From: JADKFD01 sp050250665
Lineage (GTDB): Bacteria > Pseudomonadota > Gammaproteobacteria > Xanthomonadales > SZUA-5
Length of the DNA: 64,000 nucleotides
Direction: 5' to 3'
Assembly (NCBI GenBank): GCA_050250665.1
Contig: JBFWOF010000034.1
Span: 6,608-70,607, forward strand
The notes under the pieces are model-generated. The model did not search any database. It saw nothing but the letters and a program-made list of their open reading frames with translations, and was not told where the DNA came from. Position numbers and translations under genes: made by a program. Below, in pieces: positions 16,050-24,721 of this stretch. Within the stretch, counting starts at the first letter, position 1, and every line of letters starts with the position of its first letter.

Positions 16050-16576
16050 CTGTCACAGCAGATCAACAGCGGCCGCGCAGGCGCGCGTCCCTCCAGTGAA
16101 TCGCAACGTGCCAGCACGGCTACCCATGAACCGATGTCGTCAGTCATCCATTTTGCGAATTCCGGCAAGCGCCGGCTTTTGTAGCCCGAAGTGCGCGCAG
16201 CGCTCTCCGGGCGGTGACGCGAAAAAGTCCCGGTGAGCCGCTGCGCGGCACACCAGGCTACGCGCTGGAAGGCGCCGCGCTGTGGCGCCGCTTTGCTGTC
16301 ACAGCAGATCAACAGCGGCCGCGCAGGCGCGCGTCCCTCCAGGGAGTCGCTATGTGCCAGCACGGCTACCCATGTACCGATGTCGCAAGTCATCCATTTT
16401 GCGAATTCCGGCAAGCGCCGGCTTTTGTAGCCCGAAGTGCGCGCAGCGCTCTCCGGGCGGTGACGCGAAAAAGCCCCGGTGAGCCGCTGCGCGGCAAACC
16501 AGGCTACGCGCTGCGGCGCCGCTTTGCTGTCGCAGCAGATCAACAGCGGCCGCGCAGGCGCGCGTCCCTCCAGGAA
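16050..16576. repeat. Direct-repeat block, about 2.2 copies of a 231-246 bp unit
   Basis: Unit 1 is 16050-16295, unit 2 is 16296-16526, and a partial third copy is 16527-16576. Each starts ctgtc(a/g)cagcagatcaac, followed by the palindromic agcggccgcgcaggcgcgcg. Units 1 and 2 also share atccattttgcgaattccgg and the family C element gtagcccgaagtgcgcgcag..ctacg (16181-16262 and 16427-16508). The differences between units 1 and 2 include 15 extra bases before the second start. Short open frames across the block are products of the repeat. Confidence 0.9.
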
Positions 16577-16674
16577 AGTCTGGCCTACGCCACCGCAGGT
16601 CATTTCACGCCCGCTGCGCTGCAGCGACTGCATTCGCGCGATATCCTGCAGCGCCTGATTCCCGGAGTGCTGCG

Positions 16675-17178
16675 GTGAGCCCACACTGCCCCGACTGGGC
16701 CTTACGCGAGGCCGAGGCCGGTGATCTGGTTTTGGTGCAGCGGCTCGGTTCTCAGATCGACGCCCTTACCCATTGGCCGGAGTCGAAGGCCTTGCGCAAG
16801 TGGGCTGGCCAGCAAGGCTGGCGGGCACCGTTCCTGTTTTTCCGATCGGCCTTCATGGCGCAGATGCTGGAATCGGAGGCGAAGTTTGATCGGGCCATTC
16901 GGCACAGCGGCATCCGCATCAAGCTGCCCAAGGCCGGGCACACTTTTTCGGCGCGTGAGCTCAAGAACCTGGATGAACTCTATGCCGAGCGCACCCAATG
17001 GAACCTGTTAGTGCTGGAACTGCGCGAAATTCGCCGCGCGGCGGAGGCGGGCGTGGTGATCACGATGGGGACTGAGGGCCCGATCAGGGATTGGCAGAGC
17101 TTCTACAGCTGGGCGCACCGGCGCTATCCCATGCTGGAAGAGGGTGCCGATCACTGGATAGGCGACGATAACTCCTGA
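16675..17178 (+). CDS. Hypothetical protein
   Basis: A protein of 167 aa from a GTG at 16675; no strong ribosome site is visible and the start is uncertain. Soluble and helical, rich in Trp, Arg and Glu, with segments such as LRKWAGQQGWRAPFLFFRSAF and LYAERTQWNLLVLELREIRR. No family is recognised. It ends 13 bp before the aldo/keto reductase start, so the two are probably co-transcribed. Confidence 0.6.
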   Translation: MSPHCPDWALREAEAGDLVLVQRLGSQIDALTHWPESKALRKWAGQQGWRAPFLFFRSAFMAQMLESEAKFDRAIRHSGIRIKLPKAGHTFSARELKNLDELYAERTQWNLLVLELREIRRAAEAGVVITMGTEGPIRDWQSFYSWAHRRYPMLEEGADHWIGDDNS

Positions 17179-17191
17179 CTTCTGGATAACC

Positions 17192-18211
17192 ATGACGACT
17201 GACTCGATCCATCAGCCCCACCCCGACCGCTACCAGCAACTCGGCTATCGGCGCGCGGGTCGCAGCGGCCTGCAGCTGCCGTCGATTTCGCTGGGCCTGT
17301 GGCACAACTTCGGGGCCAGCCAGAGCGTGGCGACGGCCGCGGAACTGCTCTGCCATTCCTTCGATCGCGGCATCACCCATTTCGATCTGGCCAACAATTA
17401 CGGCCCGCCGCCGGGCTCCGCGGAAGAGACCCTGGGTCGGGTGCTGCACGGCCCGCTACGCGGCTATCGGGACGAACTGATCCTGTCGACCAAGGCCGGC
17501 TATCGCATGGGGCCTGGCCCCTATGGGGATGGCGGGTCGCGCAAGTATCTGCTGAGCAGCCTGGACGCCAGCCTGCGGCGGATGCGCGTCGATTACGTCG
17601 ATGTCTTCTATCACCATCGGCCCACGTCGGACGCCCCGCTGGAAGAGAGCATGGAGGCGCTGGCGACGAGCGTGCGCAGCGGCAAGGCGCTGTATGTGGG
17701 CCTGTCCAACTATCCGCCGGAGCTGACGGCGCGCGCCTGCGCGTTGCTGCGCGCGAGCGGGACGCCGTGCGTGCTGCACCAGCCGCGCTACAGCCTGCTG
17801 GAACGGCAGCCGGAGCGGGGCCTGCTGCAGACTCTGGAGGCTGAGGGCGTGGGCTGCATTGCCTATTCGCCCCTGGCTCAGGGGCAGCTCAGCAACAAGT
17901 ATCTGGACGGGGCCATTCCTGCCGACTCGCGCGCGGCCATACCGGGAGGTTTCCTGCCGCCCAAGGTACTCACTGCGGAACGGCTCGCGCATCTGAATGC
18001 GCTGAATCAGATCGCGCAGCGACGCGGCCAGTCGCTGGCGCAGCTGGCGGTGAGCTGGCTGCTGCGACAGCCGGCCTTGACCTCGGTGCTGATCGGCGCC
18101 AGTCGGATCGGGCATATCGACGAGGCTGTGGTGGCGGCCGGGGCGGCGTCGTTTTCCGACGAGGACTTGCAGGCTGTTGATGATCTGGGTGCAAAGCATG
18201 GCGAGGGCTGA
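17192..18211 (+). CDS. Aldo/keto reductase, YghZ/Gpr-like
   Basis: A protein of 339 aa. The N-terminus YQQLGYRRAGRSGLQLPSIS and SLGLWHNFG match the subfamily of E. coli YghZ (L-glyceraldehyde-3-phosphate reductase) and potassium-channel beta-like reductases. The catalytic tetrad can be placed: Asp in THFDLANNYG, Tyr in NNYGPP, Lys in LSTKAGYR and His in VFYHHRP. The C-terminal NADPH-binding segment is LTSVLIGASRIGHIDE. It is a cytoplasmic NADPH-dependent carbonyl reductase; the physiological substrate cannot be read from sequence. Length is typical for the family. Confidence 0.92.
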   Translation: MTTDSIHQPHPDRYQQLGYRRAGRSGLQLPSISLGLWHNFGASQSVATAAELLCHSFDRGITHFDLANNYGPPPGSAEETLGRVLHGPLRGYRDELILSTKAGYRMGPGPYGDGGSRKYLLSSLDASLRRMRVDYVDVFYHHRPTSDAPLEESMEALATSVRSGKALYVGLSNYPPELTARACALLRASGTPCVLHQPRYSLLERQPERGLLQTLEAEGVGCIAYSPLAQGQLSNKYLDGAIPADSRAAIPGGFLPPKVLTAERLAHLNALNQIAQRRGQSLAQLAVSWLLRQPALTSVLIGASRIGHIDEAVVAAGAASFSDEDLQAVDDLGAKHGEG

Positions 18212-18254
18212 GCCTAGCGCAGGCGAAATCCTGCGGGAGCTACAGACATGCACC

Positions 18255-18280
18255 ATCGCGGCTGAAGCCGCTCCCACAGG
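18255..18280. repeat. REP-like palindrome, family D (copy 1)
   Basis: The sequence atcgcggctgaagccgctcc followed by cacagg is one arm of a common repeat in this window (cgcggctgaagccg core). Related copies: 19840-19865, 34851-34914, 45057-45125, 55095-55180, 60484-60507, 62027-62050, and inside the 231-bp tandem units. Confidence 0.8.
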
Positions 18281-18340
18281 CAGCCGGATATCCTGTCCTT
18301 GGGCGCCACTCGTGCCCTAGACCTGATCTGCCGCAATCTG

Positions 18341-19234
18341 ATGCCCGCTTCCGCACCCGAGTCCCAGGCCTTGATCCGGATCTTCCTGCTGACGCTGCTG
18401 ACCATGACGGCCTTTGCCGGCAATTCCTTGCTGTGCCGACTGGCGCTGCGCGAGACCACCATCGACGCCGCCAGCTTCACCGGCATCCGGTTGCTGTCTG
18501 GTGCGCTGATGCTGGCGCTGCTGGTCTTCCTGTTTCGCCGTGATCGACCCGGCCGCGGCAGCTGGCTGTCGGCGCTGGCCTTGTTTGCCTACGCGGCGGG
18601 ATTTTCCTGGGCCTATCTCAGTCTGTCGGCGGGCACCGGTGCTCTGATCCTGTTTGCCGCGGTTCAGACCACGATGATCGGGGCCGGACTCTGGAAGGGC
18701 GAGCGCCTGCGGGGATTGCAATGGCTGGGCCTGCTGCTGGCGCTGGGCGGACTGGTGGGCCTGCTGCTGCCGGGGCTGGCGGCGCCGCCCCTGATCGGCG
18801 CGAGCTTGATGCTGCTCGCAGGTATTGCCTGGGGCATCTATTCGCTGCGCGGCCGGCAGGGCGGCGATCCGACCCGGGTCACGGCCGGCAACTTCCTGCT
18901 GGCCTTACCCTTTGCGCTGTTGCTCAGCCTCGTCAACTTCCGGCACGCGCATTGGGATCTGACCGGCGCCGGTTACGCGCTGGCCTCGGGGGCACTGGCC
19001 TCGGGTCTGGGCTATGCCCTCTGGTATTCGGTGCTGCCGGCGCTGAAACCGACCACTGCGGCGACGGTACAGCTCAGTGTTCCGGTCATCGCGGCGCTTG
19101 GAGGGCTGCTGTTCCTGGGTGAAGCACTGACGCCGCGACTGCTGTTGGCGTCGGCGACGATCCTCGGCGGCATTGCTCTGGTGATCCTGAGCGGGAAATC
19201 TGCTCGGCCCCACTTGAAGAGCGACACGCGTTAG
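18341..19234 (+). CDS. EamA/DMT-family transporter
   Basis: A protein of 297 aa from the ATG at 18341 (a TTG at 18299 would add 14 residues; neither has a clear ribosome site). Ten hydrophobic helices form two five-helix halves, typical of EamA drug/metabolite transporters. Family-like phrases include FAGNSLLCRLALRET in helix 1, FSWAYLSLSAGTGALILFA, and the second-half segment VPVIAALGGLLFLGEALTPR. Substrate unknown. A family D repeat lies just upstream. Confidence 0.9.
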   Translation: MPASAPESQALIRIFLLTLLTMTAFAGNSLLCRLALRETTIDAASFTGIRLLSGALMLALLVFLFRRDRPGRGSWLSALALFAYAAGFSWAYLSLSAGTGALILFAAVQTTMIGAGLWKGERLRGLQWLGLLLALGGLVGLLLPGLAAPPLIGASLMLLAGIAWGIYSLRGRQGGDPTRVTAGNFLLALPFALLLSLVNFRHAHWDLTGAGYALASGALASGLGYALWYSVLPALKPTTAATVQLSVPVIAALGGLLFLGEALTPRLLLASATILGGIALVILSGKSARPHLKSDTR

Positions 19235-19273
19235 ATTGGCGACATGGAACTAGCTCAGGAGTCGAGGCTGCTC

Positions 19274-19771
19274 ATGCATGAGATTCATGATTCGGGACGC
19301 GCAGCAAGACGCCGCTGGTCCAGGCGCCTGCTGCTGATCTTGTTTTGCCTGCCGGCGCTGGCGGTCCAGGCCGCACCGGCGGCAGGCAAGGCCTGTTTTG
19401 CCGATGCGCTGGTGGATCCGGTGGGCCAGGGTCTGTATCCGATACTGGCCCAGACCGATGAGCTGATCGCCATCGAGATGCAGGATGGCGCCAGTCCGCA
19501 ATCGATCTATCTGCTGACCCGGCAGATGGTGCTGACCGAGCGCATTCTCCGGCGCTCACTGGGCCGCGGCACCGATTGCAACGCGATCATCGACAGCATT
19601 GGCAGTGAGTACGCGATGCTCAAACGCACCTATGACGCCTTCGCCCAGGGCAGCCCTCAGGAGGGCATCGAAGCCGTGGCGTCCCGGCGCTCGCAGGCTT
19701 TGCTGCAACAGATTCGGGACCGCCTGGCCCAGACCGACGCCGCGGTGCTGCAGCTGCTGCACAAGCCCTAG
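19274..19771 (+). CDS. Small secreted protein of unknown function
   Basis: A protein of 165 aa from the ATG at 19274, which has GAGG six bases upstream; the ATG at 19244 is an alternative. Arg-rich residues then LLLILFCLPALAVQAAPA form a signal peptide. The mature part is helical with two Cys (GKACFADAL and GTDCNAII) that could form a disulfide. No family is recognised. It lies close behind the EamA gene (39 bp) and may be co-transcribed. Confidence 0.7.
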   Translation: MHEIHDSGRAARRRWSRRLLLILFCLPALAVQAAPAAGKACFADALVDPVGQGLYPILAQTDELIAIEMQDGASPQSIYLLTRQMVLTERILRRSLGRGTDCNAIIDSIGSEYAMLKRTYDAFAQGSPQEGIEAVASRRSQALLQQIRDRLAQTDAAVLQLLHKP

Positions 19772-19839
19772 CTCGGCAGCCAGCCGCCGTCACCGAGCCC
19801 GCTGCGCGGGCTACCTGACCTGACTGGCGTACCTCGGAC

Positions 19840-19958
19840 CTGTGGGAGCGGACTCTGTCCGCGATCGGGACAAGGACGGGCTGCGGCGGTCCCAGCGGGT
19901 GGGCTTGGCGCCGGGTGCGGGTTGGCCGTCACGTAGCCCGCTGCGCGGGCCACGTGAC
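19840..19958. repeat. REP-like palindromes, families D and A
   Basis: A family D arm (tgtgggagcggactctgtcc, 19840-19865) is followed by a family A palindrome (gtcacgtagcccgctgcgcg.., 19928-19958) between two convergent genes. Another fragment, gcccgctgcgcgggctacc, lies at about 19797-19815. Confidence 0.75.
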
Positions 19959-19989
19959 CTGCCTGGGCTGCCGCGTGCCGGCGGCGACC

Positions 19990-21387
19990 CTACTGCTCCT
20001 CGAACTTCCCGTATTCCTTGAGCTCGGCCACCACCGATTTGTCGCCGACGACAATGATCGACTGGGCCTTGGGGTCGAAGTACTTCTTGCCCATCGTCTG
20101 CACCTGTTTGGCGTCGACGGCGCGGATTTTCGGCACGTATTCGCCGAGGAATTCCGGCGGCAGGCCGACCAGCCAGTTGCTGGCGAGGGTTGAGGCCACC
20201 GAGGCCTGCATCTGGTTGCTGATCAGGTATCCGCCGGCGACGTAGCGCTGGTTCATCTGCAACTCTTCCGCGCTGACCACCTCGCTGCCGATGCGTTGGT
20301 ATTCGCCCAGGAATTCGCCCACGGCGGCGCCGGTGACTTCGTTGCGCACATCGGCCGAGGCAATCATCCCGCCGCCGGACAGTCCGGCGCGATAGCTGAC
20401 GCCGGCACCGTAGGTGTAACCCTTGTCCTCGCGCAGATTCTGCATCAAGCGACTGCTGAAGCCGCCGCCGAGGATGGTGCTGGTCAGTCGCAGCGGCACG
20501 TAATCGGGGTGCGAGGCAGGAATCGACGGACTGCCGATGCGCACGCTCGATTGCACGCTGCCGCTGCGATCCAGGTGCACGAAGGAGGGCTTGGCCTCCG
20601 TGCGGGCCATCGGAATGGCGGCGGCGGCCTTGCCTTCGACCTTCCAGTCGCCAAAGGCCTCGGTGGCGTACTTGAGCGCGGTGTCGGCGTCGATACGACC
20701 GGTGATCACCAGCAGTGCCTGATCCGGCCGCAGCCGCTGTGCGTGAGCGGCCTTGAGCTTCTCGCGGGTCACCGCATTGATGCTGTCCTCGGTCGGCTGC
20801 GTGCGCGCATAGGGATGATCACCATAGACAGCGGCCGAGATCGCGCGTTCGGCACGGAAGCCGGGCTGCGCCTCGGCGGCCTTCAGGCCCTGCAGGGCAT
20901 TGGCCTTGGCCAGCGTGACCTCGCTTTCCGGGAAGCTCGGCGTGCGCGCCACTTCCGCCAGCAGCGCCAGCATCGACTCGGCCTGCGAGGCCAGCGCATT
21001 GGCCGCTACGGTCAGTCCGTCGTTGCTGGCGTAGGCACCCACCGAGCCGCCATAGGACTGGGCGGTCTCGGCAATCTCCCGGGAACTGCGCTTGTCCGTG
21101 CCCTCGTTGAGCATCGATGCCAGTGTGGAGGCAAAGCCGGGCATCGAAGCCTCGTCGGCGGCGAGGCCCGCGCCCTTGAAGCTGAGTACGTAGTCGACGC
21201 GGGGAATGCCCTCGCGCGGCACCACCCAGACGGTCAGGCCATTGTCCAGCGTGCTTTGCGAAATCTCTGGCACCGGCAGGGGCTTGTCGGCGCCGTAGGC
21301 CGGCAGATCCTTGGGCAGTCCGGTGCTGGCCTGGGCGACGGGGCTCAGCAGCGCGCCGATCAGCAGTGCAATCAATGTACGGGTCAT
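19990..21387 (-). CDS. M16 family peptidase-like protein, inactive partner
   Basis: A protein of 465 aa; the ATG at 21387 follows GAGGAG and opens a signal peptide (TRTLIALLIGALLSPVAQAS). The M16 fold is recognised from LDNGLTVWVVPREGIPRVDY and the C-terminal half (RSGSVQSSVRIGSPSI, GGGFSSRLMQNLREDKGYTYG). At the place of the zinc motif HxxEH the sequence reads MPGFASTLASMLNEGT, so the catalytic residues are absent. It starts 10 bp after the active M16 gene, as in two-subunit M16 peptidases of processing-peptidase type, where one subunit binds zinc and the other helps hold substrate. Periplasmic location is inferred. Confidence 0.9.
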   Translation of the reverse strand: MTRTLIALLIGALLSPVAQASTGLPKDLPAYGADKPLPVPEISQSTLDNGLTVWVVPREGIPRVDYVLSFKGAGLAADEASMPGFASTLASMLNEGTDKRSSREIAETAQSYGGSVGAYASNDGLTVAANALASQAESMLALLAEVARTPSFPESEVTLAKANALQGLKAAEAQPGFRAERAISAAVYGDHPYARTQPTEDSINAVTREKLKAAHAQRLRPDQALLVITGRIDADTALKYATEAFGDWKVEGKAAAAIPMARTEAKPSFVHLDRSGSVQSSVRIGSPSIPASHPDYVPLRLTSTILGGGFSSRLMQNLREDKGYTYGAGVSYRAGLSGGGMIASADVRNEVTGAAVGEFLGEYQRIGSEVVSAEELQMNQRYVAGGYLISNQMQASVASTLASNWLVGLPPEFLGEYVPKIRAVDAKQVQTMGKKYFDPKAQSIIVVGDKSVVAELKEYGKFEEQ

Positions 21388-21397
21388 GGCGGGCTCC

Positions 21398-22783
21398 TCA
21401 GTTCTGGGTCGCGGGTGCGGCTTCAAGCATCGCCGCCGGCTTGCGGTCGATGACCGTGCGATTGGCAGCGGTCAGGTACTTGGCGGCAACTCGCTTGAGA
21501 TCATCGGACCTGACCGCTTCAATCCAGCCTGGCACCTGATTGGCGATGTGGGCATCTCCCCACAGTGCCTGGAATTTGGCCAGATCATCGGCGCGACTGA
21601 GAAAGCTCTCCATGCCGTTGTTCCAGTCCGACAGCATGCTGGTCTTGACCCGCTGGAGTTCCTGGTCGGATACACCGTCCTTGACCAGGTCCGCGATCAG
21701 CCGGTCCATCTCCTGGATCAGATCGTCCGAGCTGATGTTGGGCTTGTACAGCGCGAACAGGGTCAGCAGCGTCGGACCGTCATATTCGAAGGGTCCGGTC
21801 AGGCCGAACAGGAAATCCAGGTTCAGCGCCATTTCCTTGCCCTTGACCAGGCCCTGGTACATGCGCGAGGCATCGCCGCCGGCGAGCACTTCGGCCAGTA
21901 CCGCAAATGGCGCCTGATCGTCGCTGCCGCGTTCCGGAATCTTCCAGGCCACAGCTACCGCCGGCACCTGCGCCAGGGCATCGGACTGGGTGATGCGCTT
22001 CTCTTCGGTGTTGAGCGGCTCCGAGACATCCGGGCGCGGCGGTGTCGGTCGGGCTTCGATGCCGCCGAAGTACTTCTCGACCAGCGCAAAAGCCTGCTCG
22101 GGCGTGACATCACCGGCCAGACCGATGACCGCATTGTTGGGGCCGTAATAGTCGCGGTGGAAGGCACGTACATCGTCCAGGCTGGCGTTTTCCAGATCGA
22201 CGAAACTGCCATAGCCATCGTGGTTGTTCTCCCACTTCTGGAAGGCCTGCTGGCTGATGTCGATCCACATGAAGCCGCCGTAGGGCTGGTTCTTGACGTT
22301 GACCCGGATCTCTTCCTTGACCACATCCTGCTGGTTCTTCAGGGTCTTGGCATTGAAGTCCAGGGTCTTCATGCGGTCGGCTTCCAGCCACAGGATCGAT
22401 TCCAGCGCCGACACCGGCGCAATTTCGATGTAGTTGGTGTAGTCCGGCCGGGTGGAGCCGTTGTTGCGACCGCCACCGCCGGTGATCACCTTGTCGAACA
22501 CGCCTTCGCCGGCGTTGGGCGTGCCCTCGAACATCAGATGCTCGAACAGATGGGCGAAGCCGCTGCGGTTCTTCGGTTCCAGCCGCATCCCCACCTTGTA
22601 GACCATGCTGACGCCGACCACCGGCGCGCTGTGGTCCTCAGAGACCACGACCGTCAGGCCGTTGTCCAGGGTCTTGACGGCAATCGGGATTTCCCAGTTG
22701 TCGCTGGTGGCCGCCAGCACGGGTGCGGCGAGGGAAAGACTGACCAGCGCGGTCAGCAGCGAGGGTAAACGCAAGGTAGACAT
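21398..22783 (-). CDS. M16 family zinc metallopeptidase, active subunit
   Basis: A protein of 461 aa with a signal peptide (residues 1-25). The inverted zinc motif HLFEH is at 78-82 and the third ligand, Glu158, is in QQDVVKEEIRVNV, the usual spacing of about 75 residues. R/Y-type substrate residues of the C-terminal domain appear in GGDASRMYQGLVKGKEMAL. This is a processing-peptidase-like periplasmic or membrane-associated protease acting with the inactive partner encoded directly downstream. The start at 22783 was chosen for its signal peptide; the ribosome site is weak. A TTG at 22822 would add 13 residues. Confidence 0.93.
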   Translation of the reverse strand: MSTLRLPSLLTALVSLSLAAPVLAATSDNWEIPIAVKTLDNGLTVVVSEDHSAPVVGVSMVYKVGMRLEPKNRSGFAHLFEHLMFEGTPNAGEGVFDKVITGGGGRNNGSTRPDYTNYIEIAPVSALESILWLEADRMKTLDFNAKTLKNQQDVVKEEIRVNVKNQPYGGFMWIDISQQAFQKWENNHDGYGSFVDLENASLDDVRAFHRDYYGPNNAVIGLAGDVTPEQAFALVEKYFGGIEARPTPPRPDVSEPLNTEEKRITQSDALAQVPAVAVAWKIPERGSDDQAPFAVLAEVLAGGDASRMYQGLVKGKEMALNLDFLFGLTGPFEYDGPTLLTLFALYKPNISSDDLIQEMDRLIADLVKDGVSDQELQRVKTSMLSDWNNGMESFLSRADDLAKFQALWGDAHIANQVPGWIEAVRSDDLKRVAAKYLTAANRTVIDRKPAAMLEAAPATQN

Positions 22784-22877
22784 GGGCAGCGATTTGAACC
22801 ATGGCAGGGGCGAGGCCGGCAAGGCTACCCGCGCCTCGCTGTTCCTGCCATGGCCAGAAGTCAGGTGTCGGGCTAGC

Positions 22878-24572
22878 TCAGTACTGGTCGAAAACCTCCT
22901 GCAGCAGGAAGGTGCCGACCTCGTTGTATTCGCCGAACTCGAAGCCCACGCCCAGGCCTACCGAGGCAGTCACGCCGAGCGCATGTTCCTGACCCAGCTC
23001 CGGACTGTAGTAGCTGTACCAGATCGCGCCGCCGACACTGACGGCGCCACTGAGCGACGCGGCGACGCCCTGCGAATAGCCGGTCTCGAAGGGGCCGTTC
23101 CAGACACCCACGGTGAGCGCCGAATCGACCCCGGCGGCAATGCCCTTGGAGATGCCGGCCGACTCGTAGGGTTTGACCTTTCCTTCGACCAGATCAATGG
23201 CGATGCCGGCCTCGCCGTTGACGCCGGCGATCAGCTGGAAATCCCCGGACCAGCCCACCGTGATCGAGTGCTTGCCGGCTTCGCGCGCCGTTCCTTCCAG
23301 TGCCCGGTAGGCAGGCATGTCGCGCAGCAGGGCATAGACCTCGCGCCAGCGCTTGGCCTTGATCAGCTGCCTGAGATTGCCGGGCTTGTCGGCCTTGATG
23401 TCCTTGACCAGCTCCTGCGCCAGCTGCGCCATATAGGTGCCGAAGACGCTGAAGCCGGCACGATCCGTCCGAGCCGCAGCCTTGAGGTCAAAGGGCGGTG
23501 CGCAGACCTTGGCCGAGGAGGCGCCGATCAGGTTGGCCAGTGGATTGTTCTCCGGCGGTTGTTTGGCGACTCGCAGCTTGCCGGCGCAGCGGTATTCCGG
23601 CTTGCATTTCATGGCGTCGACGCCGGCCACCTGGATGCGCGTGGTGTGGGCCGGGCAAGTCATGCAGCTGCCGCCGCCCAGCGCGACATGGAACTGGCCG
23701 CGGGGGCAACCCCAGGCTTGCTGGGTATAGCGAGCGGGCTTCCACGGGCCGGTCAGCGATCCGCGTTTGATGCAGGCCTTGGGATGATCCATCTTGCGGG
23801 TCGGCGAGGTCCGCCGATAGTCCTTGGGACAGGTCCAGCAGGAACCGCCCCGGATCGACGAGAAATAGGACTGCTTGCCCGGGCAACCGAGCTTCTCGGC
23901 CTTGCCCACATACCGCGCAGGCACGATGTCGCATGGCTGCTCACCGAGACCGCCACAGCCGCGCGGGCTCGGTGAGGGTCGCGGATTCGGGCGCGGTTTG
24001 GGTCGGGGGGGCGGCGTGATGCCCCGCGGCGGATCCGGTGTCGGCAAGGGCGTGACCCCGGGCGGCGGTGTCGGCAATGACAAGCCCAGTTCCGCCTGGT
24101 AAGCGTCGGGGTCATCCAGTTGCACGGCGATCAGCTGATATCTGACCGGCCCCAGCGCGCCAGCGACGGTGACATCCATGGCGCCGGGTTTCAGCCTGGC
24201 GTCAAAGCGACCCAGCAGCGGCAGATCGTCACCGCCGTAGCGACCTTGCTCCACGCGCTGGATGTTCTGGATCACCACCATGTCGGGCTGCACTTCCAGC
24301 AGTCCCAGATGCGCCCAGGGATCGACCGCCCAGGCCCGACCGGCCTCGATGCGGATGCGCTTGCCGATGGTGGAGATGGTCCAGAGGCCGTCGATCGCGC
24401 TGGGTGCGCTGGGCGCCACCATGGCCTTGTTCGGCAGCAGCGCCGGCGGCAGGCCGCTGGGCTGGAAGGCATCCTGGGTGTAGGCCTGGGACGTTGCCAG
24501 GAAGAACAGCAGGCCCGTCGTGAAAATGCTCAGCCCGCGAAACCAGCTGAGAGGGTGGGCAGCGATGGTCAT
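22878..24572 (-). CDS. Secreted Cys-rich protein with Pro-rich linker
   Basis: A protein of 564 aa from the ATG at 24572 (GGAG 11 bases upstream), with a signal peptide ending near SQAYTQDA. Three parts can be seen. Residues about 30-180 are a beta-rich domain. A Pro-rich linker (about 185-225, TPPPRPKPRPNPRPSPSPR) follows. Then come two or three Cys-rich modules of similar design, GGSCWTCPKDYRR and GGSCMTCPAHTTR, each preceded by GCP, probably disulfide-bonded. The C-terminal 170 residues are Gly-rich and beta-rich (GVTASVGLGVGFEFGEY), perhaps a small barrel. No family is recognised. Confidence 0.8.
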   Translation of the reverse strand: MTIAAHPLSWFRGLSIFTTGLLFFLATSQAYTQDAFQPSGLPPALLPNKAMVAPSAPSAIDGLWTISTIGKRIRIEAGRAWAVDPWAHLGLLEVQPDMVVIQNIQRVEQGRYGGDDLPLLGRFDARLKPGAMDVTVAGALGPVRYQLIAVQLDDPDAYQAELGLSLPTPPPGVTPLPTPDPPRGITPPPRPKPRPNPRPSPSPRGCGGLGEQPCDIVPARYVGKAEKLGCPGKQSYFSSIRGGSCWTCPKDYRRTSPTRKMDHPKACIKRGSLTGPWKPARYTQQAWGCPRGQFHVALGGGSCMTCPAHTTRIQVAGVDAMKCKPEYRCAGKLRVAKQPPENNPLANLIGASSAKVCAPPFDLKAAARTDRAGFSVFGTYMAQLAQELVKDIKADKPGNLRQLIKAKRWREVYALLRDMPAYRALEGTAREAGKHSITVGWSGDFQLIAGVNGEAGIAIDLVEGKVKPYESAGISKGIAAGVDSALTVGVWNGPFETGYSQGVAASLSGAVSVGGAIWYSYYSPELGQEHALGVTASVGLGVGFEFGEYNEVGTFLLQEVFDQY

Positions 24573-24721
24573 CGTTGCTGGCACTCCGTTTTCTGGAGGC
24601 CGTACCTTAACGCCCGGGGTTTGAATCTTCGACAACCACGGCGCGCGTGTCGTGGCCTCTCAAGAGCGATTTCCCGTTCTCAGCCACGCCTGGGGCTTAT
24701 GGAGATCAGCGGCGCCGCTGG

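Noticed and set aside
16050..16576. Coding genes across the repeat block (several overlapping frames on both strands)
   Set aside because: The frames follow the repeat unit, encode the same low-complexity strings each time, and lack ribosome sites.
20296..23975. Long plus-strand frames opposite the M16 genes and the Cys-rich gene
   Set aside because: Antisense shadows; the minus-strand frames carry HLFEH, signal peptides and family motifs.
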